DNA of 7,366 nt from Acidobacteriaceae bacterium (GTDB lineage: Bacteria; Acidobacteriota; Terriglobia; Bryobacterales; Bryobacteraceae), in assembly GCA_019245255.1 (NCBI GenBank), contig JAFARV010000622.1, forward strand, positions 1-7,366, read 5' to 3'. Below are positions 6,940 through 7,366 of this stretch, piece by piece. The position numbers were made by a program, and so were the translations under genes. Position 1 is the first letter of the stretch; every line of letters begins with the position of its first letter. The notes below the pieces were generated by a model, which made no database searches, was not told the origin of the DNA, and saw only the letters and a list, made by a program, of their open reading frames with translations.

Positions 6940-7366
6940 ATGTCCCGGTGGTCTCGCCTGCTTTCTCTATCGCTGTTCTCGCTCTCTTGCCTCGCCCAAT
7001 TCAGCGGTAACGTTCAGGGTGTAATTTCGGATCCGAGCGGAAGCCCAATTCCCGGGGCCTCGATAAGGCTGCTAAATGTCGAGACAGGAGTCCAGGCTAC
7101 AACTACAACAAGCGATTCCGGAAACTATCGGTTTAGTAGCCTCGGGCCGGGTCACTATACCGTAACTGCCGAGGCGAGTGGCTTCAGGCCGGCCGAAATT
7201 CAGGTCGCTCTCGAGACTTCTCAGACGCAGGGCATAAATCTGACTCTGCAGATTGCACGCGCCACTCAGACGCTCGAAGTAATCGGTGAAGCGCCGCCAC
7301 TCGATACCGATGACAGCCGTCTGCAGGAGACGTTATCCTCTCAAACGGTTAGAGATCTTCCTGAAA
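6940..7366 (+). CDS. Oar-like TonB-dependent receptor, N-terminal part (3'-truncated by window edge)
   Basis: The first 142 codons of a second receptor; the frame is still open at the window end. Residues 1-19 form a Sec signal peptide (MSRW-SR n-region, Leu/Ser-rich core, cleavage at C-L-A before QF). Residues about 20-100 are a carboxypeptidase-regulatory-like domain with QGVISDPSGSPIPGA, SGNYRFSSLGPGHY and TAEASGF. From about 113 the plug approach begins (VIGEAPPLDT), reaching LPE at the edge. From QF to the TAEASGF motif it aligns without gaps to the neighbouring minus-strand receptor, with about 35 identities in 63 positions, so the two are paralogues. No STN domain precedes the domain. 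Expression is probably strong and controlled by the promoter and operator pair upstream. The rest of the protein, expected to be a barrel of roughly 900 or more residues, was not seen. Substrate is unknown. Confidence 0.92.
   Translation, partial: MSRWSRLLSLSLFSLSCLAQFSGNVQGVISDPSGSPIPGASIRLLNVETGVQATTTTSDSGNYRFSSLGPGHYTVTAEASGFRPAEIQVALETSQTQGINLTLQIARATQTLEVIGEAPPLDTDDSRLQETLSSQTVRDLPE

Noticed and set aside
6779..7024. 81-codon plus-strand open frame across the control region
   Set aside because: It overlaps the promoter, both operators and the start of the second receptor in a different frame; the receptor frame carries the Shine-Dalgarno sequence and conserved domains.

Overview
The window looks like chromosomal DNA of a free-living Acidobacteriota bacterium, possibly of the Solibacter/Bryobacter type. 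Three things suggest this: large TonB-dependent receptors that carry an N-terminal carboxypeptidase-regulatory-like domain, a Tat-exported plant-cell-wall glycosidase, and a long exported TPR protein. The lineage is inferred from protein type only, because there is no rRNA or marker gene here.

Layout. (1) 1-1754, minus strand: the first 584 residues of a GH127-type (DUF1680) beta-L-arabinofuranosidase, cut off at the window edge. (2) 1755-1900: a short divergent intergenic region with an AT-rich patch and an 11-codon mini-ORF directly against the next start. (3) 1901-3394, plus strand: a 497-residue protein made almost entirely of TPR repeats. (4) 3395-3401: a 7-bp tail-to-tail junction. (5) 3402-6707, minus strand: a complete 1101-residue Oar-like TonB-dependent outer-membrane receptor. 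(6) 6708-6939: a divergent control region. It holds one sigma70-like promoter per direction, two 14-bp palindromes that both match the LacI/GalR-family operator pattern TGnAAnCGnTTnCA, a leader hairpin and a perfect Shine-Dalgarno sequence. (7) 6940-7366, plus strand: the first 142 residues of a second, paralogous Oar-like receptor that runs off the window.

A working model (inference): the two divergent receptors move a carbohydrate or glycopeptide ligand across the outer membrane under a sugar-sensing LacI-family repressor encoded elsewhere. The GH127 enzyme would release L-arabinose in the periplasm or outside the cell, and the TPR protein would be an exported scaffold. The control region between the receptors is the most informative part of the window. 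I see no RNA gene, mobile element, CRISPR array or clearly undescribed system. The window is mostly coding, on both strands, with no gene-free stretch over 300 bases.
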